Below are positions 24,885 through 32,083 of a DNA stretch of 64,000 bases, in pieces; the stretch's first letter is position 1; each line of letters opens with the position of its first letter. The notes beneath the pieces are model-generated. The model was given only the letters and a program-made list of their open reading frames with translations. It did no database searches and was not told the origin of the DNA. Both the position numbers and the translations under genes were made by a program. This DNA comes from Sphaerisporangium aureirubrum (GTDB lineage: Bacteria > Actinomycetota > Actinomycetes > Streptosporangiales > Streptosporangiaceae). The stretch spans positions 12,816 to 76,815 of the forward strand of contig NZ_JBHSRF010000040.1 of the NCBI RefSeq assembly GCF_042658925.1, in the 5' to 3' direction.

Positions 24885-25256
24885 ATGGCCGGCATTGACG
24901 TCTCGCTCAAGGAGATGATGTCCGTCGACGGCGCGATCGGCGCCGCCGTGGTCGACTACGGCAGCGGCATGGCCCTCGGCGCCCTCGGCGGCTCCAAGGA
25001 CCTGGACCTCCAGGTGGCCGCCGCCGGGAACACCGAGGTGATCAAGGCCAAGCTCCGCACGATGGAGGCCCTGCGGCTCCAGGACGGCATCGAGGACATC
25101 CTGATCACCTTGAACACCCAGTACCACGTCATCCGCCCCCTGGCGGGCCGGAGCGGCAAGGGCCTGTTCCTCTACCTGGCCCTGGACCGGCAACGCGCCA
25201 ACCTGGCCCTGGCCCGCCACTCCCTGCGTCACATCGAGGAGAAGCTGGAGGTCTGA
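24885..25256 (+). CDS. Roadblock/LC7-domain protein 2
   Basis: A 123-residue roadblock/LC7 protein, paralogous to the first gene of the operon (shared FLYLALDRQRANLALARH and terminal HIEEKLEV helix). Cytoplasmic, probably dimeric or heterodimeric with its paralogue. CAGGAGGAAGCAC precedes the ATG, a much stronger ribosome-binding site than that of the first gene, so it is probably made in excess. No partner GTPase is encoded nearby. Confidence 0.88.
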   Translation: MAGIDVSLKEMMSVDGAIGAAVVDYGSGMALGALGGSKDLDLQVAAAGNTEVIKAKLRTMEALRLQDGIEDILITLNTQYHVIRPLAGRSGKGLFLYLALDRQRANLALARHSLRHIEEKLEV

Positions 25257-25278
25257 CGCGCCTCGCCGACGGCGGCCG

Positions 25279-26154
25279 TCATCGGGCGGCGACGCGGGTG
25301 GTCAGTTCGGTGACGGCGTCGACGATCTGCGGCCACAGCGGGCGCGGCAGGTCGTGGGCCATCCCGGGGAAGGTCAGGAGCCTGGCTCCCGGGATGGCGT
25401 CCGCCGTGGCGATGCCGCCGGAGAGCTGGACCAGCGGGTCGTCCTCTCCGTGGATCACCAGGGCGGGCACCGACAGCTCCCGCAGCGCCGCCGTCCGGTC
25501 GCCGGAGGCGAGGATCGCCGCGAACTGGCGGCCGAAGCCCGGCGGGTCAAAGGAGCGGTCGTAGCTGTCCCCCGCCACCTTGACCAGCCGCTGCTCGTCC
25601 ATCGGGTAGCCGGGCGAACCCAGCACCTTCCACGCCTCCAGCGCCCGCCTGATCACGGACTGACGGTCCGGGGCCGACGGCATCAGCAGCGTCCCGAGCG
25701 CCCGCTCGGTGGGCGGCCCGGCCTCCAGGCCCGGCGTCGACATGATCGAGGTGAGGCTGAGCGTCCGCTCCGGGTGCCGGATGGCGAACTCCTGGGCGAT
25801 CATCCCGCCCATCGACGCTCCGAGGACGTGCACCGCGTCCAGCCCGAGCGCGGCCACCAGGCCCGCCGTGTCGTCCGCCATGTCGCTCAGGCGGTACGGC
25901 GCTCCCGAGGTGTCGCCGCCGAGCGCCGCCGCCAGGTCCGGCGCGCCGGCCTCGTGCAGGTGCGTCGACAGGCCCGCGTCGCGGTTGTCGAACCGGATGA
26001 CGTGATGCCCGGCGTCCGCGAGCGCCGCGCAGAAGTTCTCGTCCCAGCTGATCATCTGGGTTCCCAGCCCCATGATCAGCAACAACGGACGCGCCCCGAC
26101 CTCCCCGAAGGTGTCGTAGACGATCTCGATTCCATTGGCCTCGACACGATTCAT
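25279..26154 (-). CDS. Alpha/beta hydrolase
   Basis: A 291-residue cytoplasmic alpha/beta-hydrolase. The nucleophile elbow GASMGG, the acid Asp in HGEDDPLVQ and the catalytic His in GMAHDLPRP make a full triad; LLLIMGLGTQM provides the oxyanion-side loop. The family includes esterases, haloperoxidase-like and lactone hydrolases, and the substrate is not predictable. It is transcribed downstream of the LLM oxidoreductase gene on the same strand with a 51-bp gap, so they may be co-transcribed. Confidence 0.85.
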   Translation of the reverse strand: MNRVEANGIEIVYDTFGEVGARPLLLIMGLGTQMISWDENFCAALADAGHHVIRFDNRDAGLSTHLHEAGAPDLAAALGGDTSGAPYRLSDMADDTAGLVAALGLDAVHVLGASMGGMIAQEFAIRHPERTLSLTSIMSTPGLEAGPPTERALGTLLMPSAPDRQSVIRRALEAWKVLGSPGYPMDEQRLVKVAGDSYDRSFDPPGFGRQFAAILASGDRTAALRELSVPALVIHGEDDPLVQLSGGIATADAIPGARLLTFPGMAHDLPRPLWPQIVDAVTELTTRVAAR

Positions 26155-26205
26155 GCGAACAGAATTCCATTCTGTTCCACTGCCGACAAGTGGCGCGCCC
26201 GGTCG

Positions 26206-27216
26206 TCACATGGACTCGCGGAGCAAAGGGAGCACCTCGGTGCCGAGCCTGGTGACGTTCTCGATGGTCGCGGCGGGGTCGCCCGCGCCTTCGACGGCGA
26301 GGATCAGGTGACGTATGCCGGTGCGCTCGACGGTGGCGCGCAGCGTGGCCACGCAGTGGGACGGGGAGCCGACGGGGTGCAGGCGGCACAGCAGGTCGGT
26401 GTAGTCGCGAGCGTTCCTCGGACGGTACGGACGGCCGTCCGCGCGGCGGTATCCCGCCAGCCCCGGTTCCAGCCACCTCGGCAAGGACCGCGTGATGACC
26501 GCCACGGCCTCCTCGGTGGTGTCGGCCACCTGGGCGAGACCGGCCGCGACATGGGGAACGTCCCCGGTGTCACCTGCGGCCCGCCCGTACGCCTCCACCA
26601 TGGCGGCCTTGTCTGCGTCCCCGATGTGCATTCCCAGCAGCATCGGAAGCCCTCGCGCGGCCGCGAGTCCCAGGGTCCGCCGGGACGTGACCGCCACCAC
26701 CGGCCGGATCGCCCGCTCCGGCCGCGGCACCATCTCGACCGCCGGAAACCGGAACACCGGCCCGTGACCCGCGACCGCCCCTCCGGAAAGAGCGGCCAGA
26801 AGCAGATCCAGACTCTCGGCGAACCCGTCCTCATATCGTGCGAGCCCCGTCCCGAACACCTCCAGATCGACCCACGGCCCGCCGCGCCCCACCCCCAACC
26901 GGAACCGCCCTCCCGAGACATGGTCCAGCAGCACCGCCTGCTCGGCCAAAGCCACAGGATGCGCGGTCGACAACACACTGACCGCCGTACCCACATTCAC
27001 CCGAGAAGTCCGCCCAAGAATATGCCCCGCCAACGTCACCGCCGAAGGACAAAGCCCATAAGACATGAAGTGATGCTCAGCCACCCAAACATCATCAAAC
27101 CCCACCCCCTCCGCCACCACACCCGCCTCCACCGCCGCCCCCAGCAACTCCCCCTGCCCCCACCCAGGAAACCCAGCCACCACCAGAAACACCCCAACCC
27201 GCAGATCTCCGGCCAC
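26206..27216 (-). CDS. LLM-class flavin-dependent oxidoreductase
   Basis: A 336-residue bacterial-luciferase-like monooxygenase (FMN- or F420-dependent). Recognisable parts are VWVAEHHFMSYGLCPSAVTLAG near residue 45, RFRLGVGRGGPWVDLEVFG, and the C-terminal HLILAVEG. In actinomycetes many such enzymes use F420; which cofactor applies here is not decidable by eye. The start is taken at GTG 27216 (VAGDLRVGVFLV); the frame stays open to 27318, but those residues are not family-like and no better ribosome-binding site is seen. Confidence 0.78.
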   Translation of the reverse strand: MAGDLRVGVFLVVAGFPGWGQGELLGAAVEAGVVAEGVGFDDVWVAEHHFMSYGLCPSAVTLAGHILGRTSRVNVGTAVSVLSTAHPVALAEQAVLLDHVSGGRFRLGVGRGGPWVDLEVFGTGLARYEDGFAESLDLLLAALSGGAVAGHGPVFRFPAVEMVPRPERAIRPVVAVTSRRTLGLAAARGLPMLLGMHIGDADKAAMVEAYGRAAGDTGDVPHVAAGLAQVADTTEEAVAVITRSLPRWLEPGLAGYRRADGRPYRPRNARDYTDLLCRLHPVGSPSHCVATLRATVERTGIRHLILAVEGAGDPAATIENVTRLGTEVLPLLRESM

Positions 27217-27318
27217 CTGTCCACTGTGCCACCCACCTGACCGGAGAGCGATTAGACAAATCCTCGACGAGGACCGATAGTGGCAGCCGTCGATCACCGC
27301 CCTCAACATGGAGGACAT

Positions 27319-27450
27319 ATGCCTTTTGGCGTTAGCTGGCCGGAGCTGGCAGCCATCTTCGCTTCAATCATATTTGCCGCTTTGATTATCTTCCGCATTT
27401 ACCGAATCGGCCGCAAGATACGCCAATGGACTCACAAAGCCAAGCAGTGA
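27319..27450 (+). CDS. Small single-pass membrane protein, 43 residues
   Basis: A short gene supported by GGAGG five bases before the ATG. The protein has a short N-terminus (MPFGVSWPELA), one hydrophobic helix of about 17 residues (AAIFASIIFAALIIFRIY) and a strongly basic tail (RIGRKIRQWTHKAKQ), the charge pattern of a type I/N-out membrane peptide. Its base composition is clearly lower in GC than its neighbours, as is the codon use (ATA, TTT, CTT-like codons), suggesting a recent arrival or a selected low-GC gene. Function unknown; toxin-like peptides and small membrane regulators share this layout. Confidence 0.6.
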   Translation: MPFGVSWPELAAIFASIIFAALIIFRIYRIGRKIRQWTHKAKQ

Positions 27451-27487
27451 CGCTTTTCATCTGGAATAGCGGCCTGCCTCGATGGCA

Positions 27488-27580
27488 TGCAGCCGGGATG
27501 ATGAGCCCGGCAGAACCGGGGACACGGGGGTATCCCCCGCACGAGCACAGCCCTTGCGCCCTTCGCGCGGAGCGCGGTGA
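27488..27580 (-). repeat. Dispersed hairpin element, copy 3 (reverse)
   Basis: Reverse orientation relative to copies 1 and 2. Its imperfect core is ACGGGGGTATCCCCCGC (27524-27540) followed by the CACAGCCCTTGCGCCCTTCGC arm shared with the other copies. Confidence 0.7.
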
Positions 27581-27825
27581 TCACCAACGGCGCGACCGTC
27601 CTGGTGATCGGCCCTTGCGCCCTTCGCGCGGAGCGCGGCCTCCCGCAACGACCATTTCACTGGCGCCGCACACGCGCTGGGTTGTCCGCCGTAAGGCGAC
27701 GCCGCCGGAATCCCGTCGCCTCGTCGGGTTCGCCTTCTCCGGCGCCGGGTCGGCGGGACGTGGTACGGCGAATACGGCGCCGTCATACGGCGGAACCCGG
27801 CCAGGCGGAACGCGTCGCGGTGGAG

Positions 27826-27965
27826 CACCATGAGCCCGGCAGGACCCGGGGGCGCGGGGGTGTCCCCCGCACCAGCACAGCCCTTGCGCCCTTCGCGCGA
27901 AGCGCGGCCTCCCGCGAGGACCATTTCACCGGCGCCGCACACACGCCGGGTTGTCCGCCGTAGAG
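27826..27965 (-). repeat. Dispersed hairpin element, copy 4 (reverse)
   Basis: The best conserved reverse copy: core GCGGGGGTGTCCCCCGC at 27854-27870, outer arms GAGCCCGGCAGGACCCGGGG and CCTCCCGCGAGGACCATTTC. Confidence 0.8.
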
Positions 27966-28152
27966 CGGCGCCGATTTCGCCGTTCCACGTCCCGCCGTCG
28001 CGGCGCCGGAAAGAGAACGTCCTGAACGGACCGGGGCACGGGTCGGTGGGGGTGGCGGGCAGGGGCGCCTGGCGACCTGTGGCGGGTTTCCCGCCGCCCC
28101 TCGCTGTCGCGGTGCCGGAAACAGGGTGTCCTGCGGGTGGGAGCTGCGGGTG

Positions 28153-28518
28153 TCAGTGGCCGTCTGGGGAGGTGGTGGGGTGGGGGGCTACGCCGGTGAA
28201 GTATTCCGGGGTTGAGGTGCCGGCGGGGCGGCCCGTTCGGGGGTGGGCGGGTTCTTGGTGGCGGCCGGGTTCGGGCTTGTGGCGGGATAGGCGTTCGGGG
28301 CGGGTGGTGGTGCTCTGGCCTACGCCCAGAGGGCTGCGGGCTCGGGTGTCGGTGGGGGGGACGCCCTGGCGTTCGGCGTCGCTGACTACGCGGGGTGGGC
28401 GGCGGTCGCCGCGTGGGGGGCTCTGGAAGGCGCGCTGGGTGCCCTTCACGGCGTCGCGGTGGGCCTGGGCCCGGAGTTCCTTGGGGCTGGGGAGTTCTCG
28501 GTCCTTTGCCTGGCTCAT
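28153..28518 (-). CDS. Disordered hypothetical protein at end of hydrogenase operon
   Basis: A 121-residue hydrophilic protein rich in Arg, Pro, Gly, Ser and Thr, with no hydrophobic core, hence likely disordered. I do not recognise a family. GGGGAGG immediately precedes the ATG, and it begins 51 bp after hypE on the same strand, so I regard it as a real gene that may be co-transcribed with the hydrogenase operon; the first 45 residues (KDRELPSPKELRAQAHRDAV) look the most protein-like. Confidence 0.5.
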   Translation of the reverse strand: MSQAKDRELPSPKELRAQAHRDAVKGTQRAFQSPPRGDRRPPRVVSDAERQGVPPTDTRARSPLGVGQSTTTRPERLSRHKPEPGRHQEPAHPRTGRPAGTSTPEYFTGVAPHPTTSPDGH

Positions 28519-28569
28519 CGGTGCCTCCCCGGTGGGACGGTGCTCATTAGGGATTCTTCCCGCTATTCG

Positions 28570-29682
28570 TCAGCAGATGCGGGGGAGAGGGTCTCCGACC
28601 AGCACATCTACGATGCGGGTGCCGCCGAAGGACGTTCGGAGAAGGACCAGTCCGGGGGGATCGTCGGCCACGCGGCCGATCACGGTGGAGCCGGTGCCGA
28701 GGGGGTGGGAGCGCAGGGCGGCCAGGGCGGCGTCGGCGGCGTCGCGGTCGACCACGGCGACCATGCGGCCCTCGCAGGCGGAGTAGAGCGGGTCGATGCC
28801 CAGCAGTTCGCAGGTGCCGCGCACGGCGGGGCGTACGGGGACGGCGTCCTCGTCGATCACCACGGCGACCTCGGACGCCTCGGCGATCTCGTTGAGGACG
28901 GTGGCGACGCCGCCCCGGGTGGCGTCGCGCAGGCAGCGCACCCTGCCGGGGCAGGTGTCCAGCAGCCGGGCGGTGAGGCCGTGCAGCGGCGCGGTGTCGG
29001 ACGTCAGGTCGGCCTCGATGTCGAAGCCGCCCCGGGCCAGCAGCACCGTGACGCCGTGGTCGCCGATCGGCCCGGAGACCAGGACGGCGTCCCCGGGCCG
29101 GGCGGCGGAGGCGCCGAGGCGCAGCTCCGGGTCGACGGTGCCGACCCCGGCGGTGGTGACGTAGCAGCCGTCGGCCTTGCCCTTCTGCACGACCTTGGTG
29201 TCCCCGGTGACGACGGCGACCCCGGCGGCCCGCGCGGCGGCGGCCATGCTGGCGACGATCCGGCGCAGGTCGTCGATCGGGAAGCCCTCTTCGAGGATGA
29301 ACCCGGCGGACAGGTACGCGGGCCGCGCCCCGCACATGGCGAGGTCGTTGACGGTGCCGTTGACGGCGAGGTCACCGATGTCCCCGCCGGGGAAGAACAG
29401 CGGCGTCACCACGTAGCAGTCGGTGGTGAAGGCGAGTTCCCCGGCGACGGCGCCGTCGCCCAGCGGTTCCAGCATCGGGTTGCGGAACGCCTCCAGGAAG
29501 ACGGCCTCGACGAGCGTCCGGGTGGCCCGCCCCCCGGCCCCGTGCGCCAGGGTGATCAGTTCCTCCCGCACCCGCGCCTTACGCCGCCGCGCACGCTCGA
29601 TGCGCTCCAGGACCTTTTCCTCGGCGTTCAGCACGGGAAGCATCCGTTCCGGGGGGATCGTCGCACGCTCGTCGGTGGTCAT
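28570..29682 (-). CDS. hypE: Hydrogenase maturation protein HypE
   Basis: A 370-residue HypE: PurM-like ATP-binding fold with the N-terminal ELITLAHGAGGRATRTLV, GDGAVAGELAFTTDCYVVTPLFFPGGDIG, and the C-terminal PRIC whose terminal Cys carries the carbamoyl group that is dehydrated to cyanide for the active-site Fe. Compared with typical HypE it has about 30 extra N-terminal residues rich in Glu/Arg. Its ATG overlaps the hypD stop by four bases. HypE needs HypF to supply carbamoyl; hypF is not in the window. Confidence 0.95.
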   Translation of the reverse strand: MTTDERATIPPERMLPVLNAEEKVLERIERARRRKARVREELITLAHGAGGRATRTLVEAVFLEAFRNPMLEPLGDGAVAGELAFTTDCYVVTPLFFPGGDIGDLAVNGTVNDLAMCGARPAYLSAGFILEEGFPIDDLRRIVASMAAAARAAGVAVVTGDTKVVQKGKADGCYVTTAGVGTVDPELRLGASAARPGDAVLVSGPIGDHGVTVLLARGGFDIEADLTSDTAPLHGLTARLLDTCPGRVRCLRDATRGGVATVLNEIAEASEVAVVIDEDAVPVRPAVRGTCELLGIDPLYSACEGRMVAVVDRDAADAALAALRSHPLGTGSTVIGRVADDPPGLVLLRTSFGGTRIVDVLVGDPLPRIC

Positions 29683-30806
29683 GCGCGGGTCGCCTCCCTG
29701 ACCCGGTCCCGGGAGAAGCGGCCGAAGTTGTAGTACGCGGCGCAGGCCCCCTCGGAGGACACCATGCAGGTGCCGATGGGTGTCTCCGGGGTGCAGGCGG
29801 TGCCGAAGACCTTGCACTCCCACGGCTTGAGCACCCCTTTGAGCACCTCGCCGCACTGGCAGGCCTTGGGGTCGGCGACCCGGCCGCCGGGGATCTCGAA
29901 GATCCGCTCGGCGTCGAAGGCCGCGTAGCGGTCCCGGATCCGCAGCGCCGAGTGCGAGATGAAGCCGAGGCCGCGCCACTCGAAGTGCGGGCGCAGCTCC
30001 ATCACCTCGTTGATGACGGCGAGGGCCTTGGCGTTGCCGTCCCACGGCACCACGCGGGAGTACTGGTTCTCCACCTCGCAGCGCCCCTCGGCGAGCTGCT
30101 CCAGGTTGGCGTGCACGGCCTGCAGCACGTCGAGCGGCTCGAACCCGGCGACGACCAGCGGCCTGCCGTACTCCCGCGCGATGAACTCGTACGGCGAGCA
30201 CCCGATCACCGTCGAGACGTGCCCGGGGCCGATGAACCCGTCCAGGCGCAGGTCGGGCGACTCCAGGATCGCCTTGATCGCCGGGATGATCGTCACGTGG
30301 TTGCAGAACACCGAGAAGTTGGCGATCCCCTCGGCCTCCGCGCGCAGCAGGGTCATCGCGGTGGACGGCGCGGTGGTCTCGAAGCCGATCGCCATGAAGA
30401 CCACCCGCCGCGCGGGGTTGTCCCTGGCGATCTTCAGGGCGTCCAGCGGCGAGTACACCACGCGGATGTCCGCGCCCCGCGCCGCCGCGTCCTGGAAGGA
30501 CCCCCGCCCGCCGGGCACCCGGGTCATGTCCCCGAACGAGGTCATGATCACGTCCGGCCGCCCGGCGATGTGGATGGCGTCGTCCACCCTCCCCATCGGG
30601 ATGACGCACACCGGGCACCCGGGCCCGTGCACCAGCGTCACCGCGCCGGGCAGGTGGTCCTCCAGCCCGTGCTTGTAGATGGTGTGGGTGTGCCCGCCGC
30701 ACACCTCCATGAACTTGTACCGCCGCCCCGGCTCGCACAGCGCGGCGATGCGCGAGGCGAGCGCCCGTGCCGTGCCGGCGTCGCGGTACTCGTCGACGAA
30801 GCGCAT
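29679..30806 (-). CDS. hypD: Hydrogenase maturation protein HypD
   Basis: A 375-residue HypD, the [4Fe-4S] scaffold on which Fe(CN)2CO is assembled with HypC and HypE. The Cys-containing motifs are all visible: FMEVCGGHTHTIYKHG, GPGCPVCVIP, FETTAPSTA, GPGHVSTVIG, and the C-terminal cluster site CQCGEVLKGVLKPWECKVFGTACTP. It starts 27 bp after hypC and overlaps hypE by four bases. Confidence 0.96.
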   Translation of the reverse strand: MRFVDEYRDAGTARALASRIAALCEPGRRYKFMEVCGGHTHTIYKHGLEDHLPGAVTLVHGPGCPVCVIPMGRVDDAIHIAGRPDVIMTSFGDMTRVPGGRGSFQDAAARGADIRVVYSPLDALKIARDNPARRVVFMAIGFETTAPSTAMTLLRAEAEGIANFSVFCNHVTIIPAIKAILESPDLRLDGFIGPGHVSTVIGCSPYEFIAREYGRPLVVAGFEPLDVLQAVHANLEQLAEGRCEVENQYSRVVPWDGNAKALAVINEVMELRPHFEWRGLGFISHSALRIRDRYAAFDAERIFEIPGGRVADPKACQCGEVLKGVLKPWECKVFGTACTPETPIGTCMVSSEGACAAYYNFGRFSRDRVREATRA

Positions 30807-30833
30807 CCTTACGTCCGATCCCCCGTGGATGAA

Positions 30834-31112
30834 CTAACCTTTTTCGATCATGGATTCGCGCAGCGCGGCGATCTCGTCCTCGTACGCCTGCCCGATGCTC
30901 TCCAGGAAGTCCAGCGCGGCCTTCGCCTCCACCTCGTCGATCTTGGAGAGCGCGAAGCCCACGTGGATGAGGATCCAGTCCCCCGGCGCCAGCTCCTCCC
31001 CCTCCAGCAGGCCGATGTTGACGGCGCGGCGCACGCCGCTGACGTCCACCTGCGCCAGATCAGGACGATCGGCCGGCATCTCCACGATCTCCCCGGGAAT
31101 CCCCAGGCACAT
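30834..31112 (-). CDS. hypC: Hydrogenase maturation chaperone HypC
   Basis: A 92-residue HypC/HybG-type chaperone. It begins MCLGIPGEIVEM, with the essential Cys2 that binds the Fe(CN)2CO precursor, and ends with the helical DEVEAKAALDFLESIG. It carries the intermediate from HypD to the large subunit. Its first 53 bases overlap the end of hypA in another frame, an unusually long overlap that ties their translation together. Confidence 0.94.
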   Translation of the reverse strand: MCLGIPGEIVEMPADRPDLAQVDVSGVRRAVNIGLLEGEELAPGDWILIHVGFALSKIDEVEAKAALDFLESIGQAYEDEIAALRESMIEKG

Positions 31113-31452
31113 AGGTCGCCTCCGCGAGCTGGATGGATTCGAGGACGAGATCGTCGCCGCCCTCGCTGTCGACGTCGGCGGACCCGCAGCCTGGGCAGAC
31201 CGCGTGGGGGTCCACCGACATGGCCACGCTCCCGCAGTCACCGCAGGTGACCCGTACCGGCAGCGTGACCAGGTCGAGCCTGGCCCCCTCGGCCACCGTC
31301 CCCTCGCTGACCATGGCGAACGCGTCGTTGATGGACGGCTCGGCGACCCGCAGCAGCGCCCCCACCTGCACGCGTGCCCGGCACACCCTCCGCCCGTCCG
31401 CTCGTTTCTCCACGGCCGCGAGGATCGCCTCCGCGATCCCGAACTCATGCAC
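31060..31452 (-). CDS. hypA: Hydrogenase nickel-insertion protein HypA
   Basis: A 130-residue HypA. The start is decided by function: HypA must begin Met-His-Glu because His2 binds nickel. The GTG at 31452 gives MHEFGIAEAIL, whereas the GTG two codons upstream would bury the His at position 4. The zinc finger is present as CGDCGSVA and CPGCGSADV. The last 18 residues (PGDSRGDRGDAGRSS) are a non-family tail created by the overlap with hypC. HypA delivers Ni with HypB, which is not encoded here. Confidence 0.93.
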   Translation of the reverse strand: MHEFGIAEAILAAVEKRADGRRVCRARVQVGALLRVAEPSINDAFAMVSEGTVAEGARLDLVTLPVRVTCGDCGSVAMSVDPHAVCPGCGSADVDSEGGDDLVLESIQLAEATYVPGDSRGDRGDAGRSS

Positions 31453-31505
31453 GATCACTACCCCCCGTTCTCTCCTCTTCGTCCCTCCGCCAGGTCAGGC
31501 GGGGG

Positions 31506-31610
31506 TCACATGCTCCGCATGCGCATGTAGCGCTTGAGGTCCGGGATGGACCGGTAGACCATCACGCCGACAGCCGTCAGGGCGGCGAGCGTGATCAGGC
31601 GTCGTCTCAT
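31506..31610 (-). CDS. DUF6893-type micro-protein of hydrogenase operon
   Basis: A 34-residue protein: basic start (MRRRLI), one short hydrophobic helix (TLAALTAVGVMVYRSI), and the tail PDLKRYMRMRSM. This pattern matches the DUF6893 small proteins found inside actinobacterial [NiFe]-hydrogenase operons; the role is unknown. GAGGAG precedes the ATG, which overlaps the stop codon of the upstream protease gene (ATGA). Too short for ordinary gene finders. Confidence 0.8.
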   Translation of the reverse strand: MRRRLITLAALTAVGVMVYRSIPDLKRYMRMRSM

Positions 31611-32083
31611 GGTTTCTCCTCGTGTGGTGCGCGCTGATGGAGCAGGTCGAGCACCAGGTCGGCGGCGCGCGGGACGGCGTCCGCGACCGGCGGGCTGAGT
31701 TCCATGCCGGGCTCGGTGGTGGCGGGCTCGCAGCCGACGAGCAGGACGGGGATCGACATCTCGCCGAGCGTGCCCGCCAGGGCCAGCACCGCCTCGGGGT
31801 TCATGTCGTGCGCGTCGAACAGCGCGCCGGTGAGGTCGCCCTCGGCCGGGCGCACCACGTACAGGGTGCCCGGCGGGTCCCCCCGTGGCGCGAGGTCGAC
31901 GAGGATCGCCGCGTCGTAGCCGCCGCTGGTCAGCTCGTAGGCCAGGTGGACGCCGCGGATGCCGAAGTCGGTGACCACCGCGCCGTCGGGCAGGTCGCGC
32001 CCGGCGAGGTCCCTGGCCACGGCGACGCCGAACCCGTCGTCCCCGAGGAAGACGTTGCCCACTCCCGCCACCAGGGTCTTCAC
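31607..32083 (-). CDS. Hydrogenase maturation protease (HyaD/HybD family)
   Basis: A 158-residue endopeptidase of the HyaD family, which removes the C-terminal extension of the large subunit after nickel insertion. The metal-sensing residues are visible in GVGNVFLGDDGFG, DFGIRGVHLAYEL and the later DAHDMNPEAVLALA. GTG start at 32083 with GGGAGGTGGGGGC upstream; it overlaps the preceding 488-residue gene by four bases and the micro-protein by four. Its substrate should be the large subunit with the tail after His575. Confidence 0.92.
   Translation of the reverse strand: MKTLVAGVGNVFLGDDGFGVAVARDLAGRDLPDGAVVTDFGIRGVHLAYELTSGGYDAAILVDLAPRGDPPGTLYVVRPAEGDLTGALFDAHDMNPEAVLALAGTLGEMSIPVLLVGCEPATTEPGMELSPPVADAVPRAADLVLDLLHQRAPHEEKP

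Larger units (their letters stand above)
27451..28152. other. Second repeat island, no gene seen
   Basis: About 700 bp holding two inverted copies of the dispersed hairpin element, module-B copies near 27728-27790 (reverse) and 27958-28013 (forward), and a duplicated CCCTTGCGCCCTTCGCGCGG segment. Open frames here look like repeat artefacts. Confidence 0.65.
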
